DNA of 64,000 nt from contig NZ_CP197245.1 of assembly GCF_052076105.1 (NCBI RefSeq), forward strand, positions 3,782,001 to 3,846,000, read 5' to 3'. Origin of the DNA: Tardiphaga sp052076105. Its GTDB lineage: Bacteria > Pseudomonadota > Alphaproteobacteria > Rhizobiales > Xanthobacteraceae. Of this stretch, positions 61,717-64,000 are shown piece after piece. The position numbers and the translations under genes were made by a program. Position 1 is the stretch's first letter. Each line of letters opens with the position of its first letter. The notes under the pieces were generated by a model. That model was given only the letters and a program-made list of their open reading frames with translations, was not told the DNA's origin and made no database searches.

Positions 61717-63921
61717 ATGAAACTTGCAAACAACATGCTTGTTGCGGCCGGTCCTGCAAACAAGCCTTCCGGCCTGTCACGGCGCAATCTGCTCGCTGGC
61801 GCCTTCGCCGGCGGCTTTATGCTCGCTTTCCATCTTCCGGTACGCGCGGCCAATGAGCCGACGCAGCCTGCCGATACGACGGAGGGTAAATTCGCGCCCA
61901 ACGCGTTCATCCGGATCGACACCAGCGGCAAGACCACTCTGGTGATGCCGCAAGTCGAGATGGGGCAAGGCATCTATACGGCCATCGCCATGATCCTCGC
62001 TGAAGAGCTCGACGCAGATTATGCGCAGATCACGCTGCAGCATGCGCCGCCCAGCGACAAACTCTACGGAAATCCAATTTTCATCATCCAGGCGACCGGC
62101 GGATCGACTTCGGTGCGCGCATTCTGGAAGCCGCTGCGCAATGCCGGCGCAACCGCGCGTGCCATGCTTGTGCAAGCCGCAGCTGAACAGTGGCAAGTTG
62201 AACCCGCGAGCTGCACGGCGTCGAACGGGCAAGTGATGCATGCGGCCAGCGGGCGTAAACTGTCCTATGGCGAGTTGTGCGACGCCGCCAGCAAACTCAC
62301 ACCTCCAAAGGACGTCGCGCTCAAGGACCCGAAAGACTTCTCGGTGATCGGCAAGCCGCTGAAGCGCTTCGACACGCCGGACAAGGTCAACGGCAAGACG
62401 ATCTATGGCATCGACGCGATGTTGCCTGGCATGACATTCGCTACGCTGGCGCAATGCCCGGTGTTCGGCGGCAAGGTTGCCAAGGTCGATGACCGCGCGG
62501 CGAAGAAGATTCCGGGCGTGCGGCAGATCGTGGTGCTCGACGACCTCGTGGCCGTGGTTGGCGATCACATGTGGGCCGCCAAGTCCGGGCTCGAAGCGCT
62601 CGACATCACCTGGGACGAAGGCCCCAACGCGAAGATCAGTTCGAAGGACATCTGGGCGCATTTGCGCGCCGCCAGCGAGACGGACGGCGTGATCGCCAAA
62701 TCCGTCGGCGACATTGCCAAGGGTCTCGCCACCGGCGAACGGATCGACGCGTCCTACGAAATGCCGTTCCTGGCCCACGCGACCATGGAGCCCTTGAATT
62801 GCACAGTGCACTTCAAGGGAGATTCCTGCGAGGTCTGGACTGGCACGCAGATCATGTCGCGGGTGCAGTCCGAGGCTGCCAAGGCCGCTGGCTTGCCGGT
62901 CGACAAGGTGACGGTCAACCAGCACATGATCGGCGGTGGCTTCGGCCGCAGGCTTGAGCCTGACATGGTGGTGGCGGCGGTGCGCATCGCCAAACAGGTC
63001 AATGGACCGGTCAAGGTGGTGTGGACGCGCGAGGAGGACATTCAGCACGACATCTATCGCCCGGTCTATCGTGACAACATCTCGGCGACGCTGTCGGGCG
63101 GCAAAGTGGTCGGCTTCAAGTACAAGATCGCCGGCGCGGCCATTCTCGCGCGCTGGCTGCCGCCAGCGTTCCAGAAGGGCATCGACATCGACGCCATCGA
63201 TAGCGCCGCCGACACGCCCTACGACTTCCCGCATTTCCAATGCGAATATATCCGCGTCGAACCGCCGGCGGTGCCGACCGGCTTCTGGCGCGGCGTCGGC
63301 CCGAACAATAACGTGTTCGCGATCGAGAGCTTCATGGATGAGCTCGCTCGCAAGGCCGGCAAGGATCCCGTCGTGTTCCGGCGTGAATTGCTCGGCAAGG
63401 CGCCGCGGATGCTGGCGGCGCTCAATCTCGCGGCGGAGAAGGCCAACTGGGGTCAGCCGCTGCCAGCGCGCGTCGGACGCGGCGTGAGCATCCAGCCCAC
63501 CTTCGATACCTCGATCGCGACCGTGGTCGAAGCCGAGATCGATTCACAGGGTGAAATTCGTCTGCGTCAGGTCAATGTGGCGGTCGACACCGGCATCGCC
63601 GTCAACCCTGACACCATCGTGGCGCAGATCGAAGGCGGCATCGTGTTCGGCCTCACCGCCGCGCTCTATGGCGATATCACCATCGAGAAGGGACGCGTGC
63701 AGCAATCCAATTTCCACGACTACCGCATGCTTCGGATCGACCAGATGCCGAAAATCAATGTCCACCTCATCAAGAGCGTTGAAGCGCCCGGCGGCATCGG
63801 CGAGTGCGGCGTGATCGGCGGTCCGCCGGCACTGCGCAATGCGATCTATGCCGCGACTGGCGTTGCGCTGCGGAGGATGCCGATCGACCGCGATGCGATC
63901 GCCGAGAGGAAGAAGTCATGA
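61717..63921 (+). CDS. Isoquinoline-oxidoreductase-type molybdenum subunit (IorB-like), Tat-exported
   Basis: A 734-residue molybdopterin-binding subunit. A twin-arginine signal (SRRNLLAGAFAGGFMLAFHLPVRAA) is present, so the enzyme should be folded and exported to the periplasm. IGGGFGRRLEPDMV and the C-terminal GIGECGVIGGPPALRNAI (with the catalytic glutamate) match the IorB/AldH family. The substrate may be an aldehyde or N-heterocycle. It is followed with ATGA overlap by a gene for a short membrane-anchored protein, probably a cytochrome c that takes the electrons. Confidence 0.9.
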   Translation: MKLANNMLVAAGPANKPSGLSRRNLLAGAFAGGFMLAFHLPVRAANEPTQPADTTEGKFAPNAFIRIDTSGKTTLVMPQVEMGQGIYTAIAMILAEELDADYAQITLQHAPPSDKLYGNPIFIIQATGGSTSVRAFWKPLRNAGATARAMLVQAAAEQWQVEPASCTASNGQVMHAASGRKLSYGELCDAASKLTPPKDVALKDPKDFSVIGKPLKRFDTPDKVNGKTIYGIDAMLPGMTFATLAQCPVFGGKVAKVDDRAAKKIPGVRQIVVLDDLVAVVGDHMWAAKSGLEALDITWDEGPNAKISSKDIWAHLRAASETDGVIAKSVGDIAKGLATGERIDASYEMPFLAHATMEPLNCTVHFKGDSCEVWTGTQIMSRVQSEAAKAAGLPVDKVTVNQHMIGGGFGRRLEPDMVVAAVRIAKQVNGPVKVVWTREEDIQHDIYRPVYRDNISATLSGGKVVGFKYKIAGAAILARWLPPAFQKGIDIDAIDSAADTPYDFPHFQCEYIRVEPPAVPTGFWRGVGPNNNVFAIESFMDELARKAGKDPVVFRRELLGKAPRMLAALNLAAEKANWGQPLPARVGRGVSIQPTFDTSIATVVEAEIDSQGEIRLRQVNVAVDTGIAVNPDTIVAQIEGGIVFGLTAALYGDITIEKGRVQQSNFHDYRMLRIDQMPKINVHLIKSVEAPGGIGECGVIGGPPALRNAIYAATGVALRRMPIDRDAIAERKKS

Positions 63922-64000
63922 CGCCCGCCGCACGCCGCATTCTCGGCAGCGTCATCCTGATCGGTGTTGTCGGTGCCGCTGGCGCTGCGCTCTATGTGCG
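63918..64000 (+). CDS. Membrane-anchored protein, N-terminal part (probable c-type cytochrome)
   Basis: Only 27 full codons are in the window. The visible part (RILGSVILIGVVGAAGAALYV) is a single hydrophobic anchor after a basic start. It overlaps the molybdenum subunit stop as ATGA. In comparable operons the third gene encodes a cytochrome c that accepts electrons from the periplasmic enzyme. No CXXCH motif is visible yet, so that call is inferred from context only. Confidence 0.5.
   Translation, partial: MTPAARRILGSVILIGVVGAAGAALYV

Noticed and set aside
61777..63240. A 487-codon minus-strand open frame opposite the IorB-like gene
   Set aside because: Antisense to a well-conserved molybdenum subunit and without any motif.
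1..64000. tRNA or rRNA genes, CRISPR arrays, insertion sequences, prophage
   Set aside because: Intergenic regions were scanned by eye for cloverleaf patterns, regular repeats and transposase genes. None was found.

Overview
The window looks like chromosome from a high-GC alphaproteobacterium of the Hyphomicrobiales, most like the Bradyrhizobium / Rhodopseudomonas / Tardiphaga group. This is judged from codon use, the ruvCAB-yebC neighbourhood, the number of branched-chain-amino-acid-type (LIV) ABC transporters, CO-dehydrogenase-type molybdenum hydroxylases, a GGAAC-N17-CGTT general-stress promoter, and a GC-rich inverted repeat of a type common in that family. The species cannot be fixed from the sequence alone. 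No rRNA, tRNA, CRISPR array, insertion sequence or phage gene was seen.

Layout. 1-2155: end of a haem ABC importer (hmuT partial, hmuU, hmuV). 2299-2664: a lone response-regulator receiver. 2777-5462: a cytosine-deaminase-like amidohydrolase and an FAD/NAD(P)-binding protein. 5459-12838 (minus): one probable operon with a three-subunit molybdenum hydroxylase, an ACMSD-type amidohydrolase and a nitrate/sulfonate/taurine-type ABC importer, facing an IclR regulator (12968-13780). 13803-19817 (minus): a LIV-type importer ending in an aldehyde dehydrogenase gene, with a divergent AraC regulator. 21343-29794: an exopolysaccharide region (three GT4 glycosyltransferases, a polysaccharide deacetylase, a MurJ/MviN-type flippase and a Wzc-like chain-length protein/kinase). 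30147-30320: a DUF1328 stress membrane peptide.

30356-43894 is the most unusual part. A second LIV importer, two YtcJ/NfdA-like amidohydrolases (one with a signal peptide), a glutamine-synthetase-like ligase, a phthalate-dioxygenase-type Rieske oxygenase, an FAD ferredoxin reductase, an IclR regulator and a 5-carboxymethyl-2-hydroxymuconate isomerase form three transcription units. Each unit has a copy of one imperfect palindrome (TGTTCAATAKACGRACG-like) just upstream. I read this as a single IclR-controlled regulon for uptake and breakdown of an amide- or amine-substituted, probably aromatic, compound. The substrate is unknown.

44001-45174: an HU protein and a PPOX-type flavoprotein. 45198-52387: the C-P lyase cluster phnGHIJKLMN with divergent phnF and an operator between phnG and phnF. 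No phosphonate transporter is present. 52388-57503: DUF1348, ybgC, Nudix, ruvB, a four-helix membrane protein, ruvA, ruvC, yebC. 57694-64000: a soluble MCP with a PilZ-like segment, a Gly/Tyr-rich secreted peptide, PPK2, and an isoquinoline-oxidoreductase-type molybdenum hydroxylase with the start of a third, membrane-anchored subunit.

Coding density is very high. Many neighbours overlap by ATGA or 4-8 bases, which supports the operon calls. Functions are read from motifs and family resemblance only; no database search was run.
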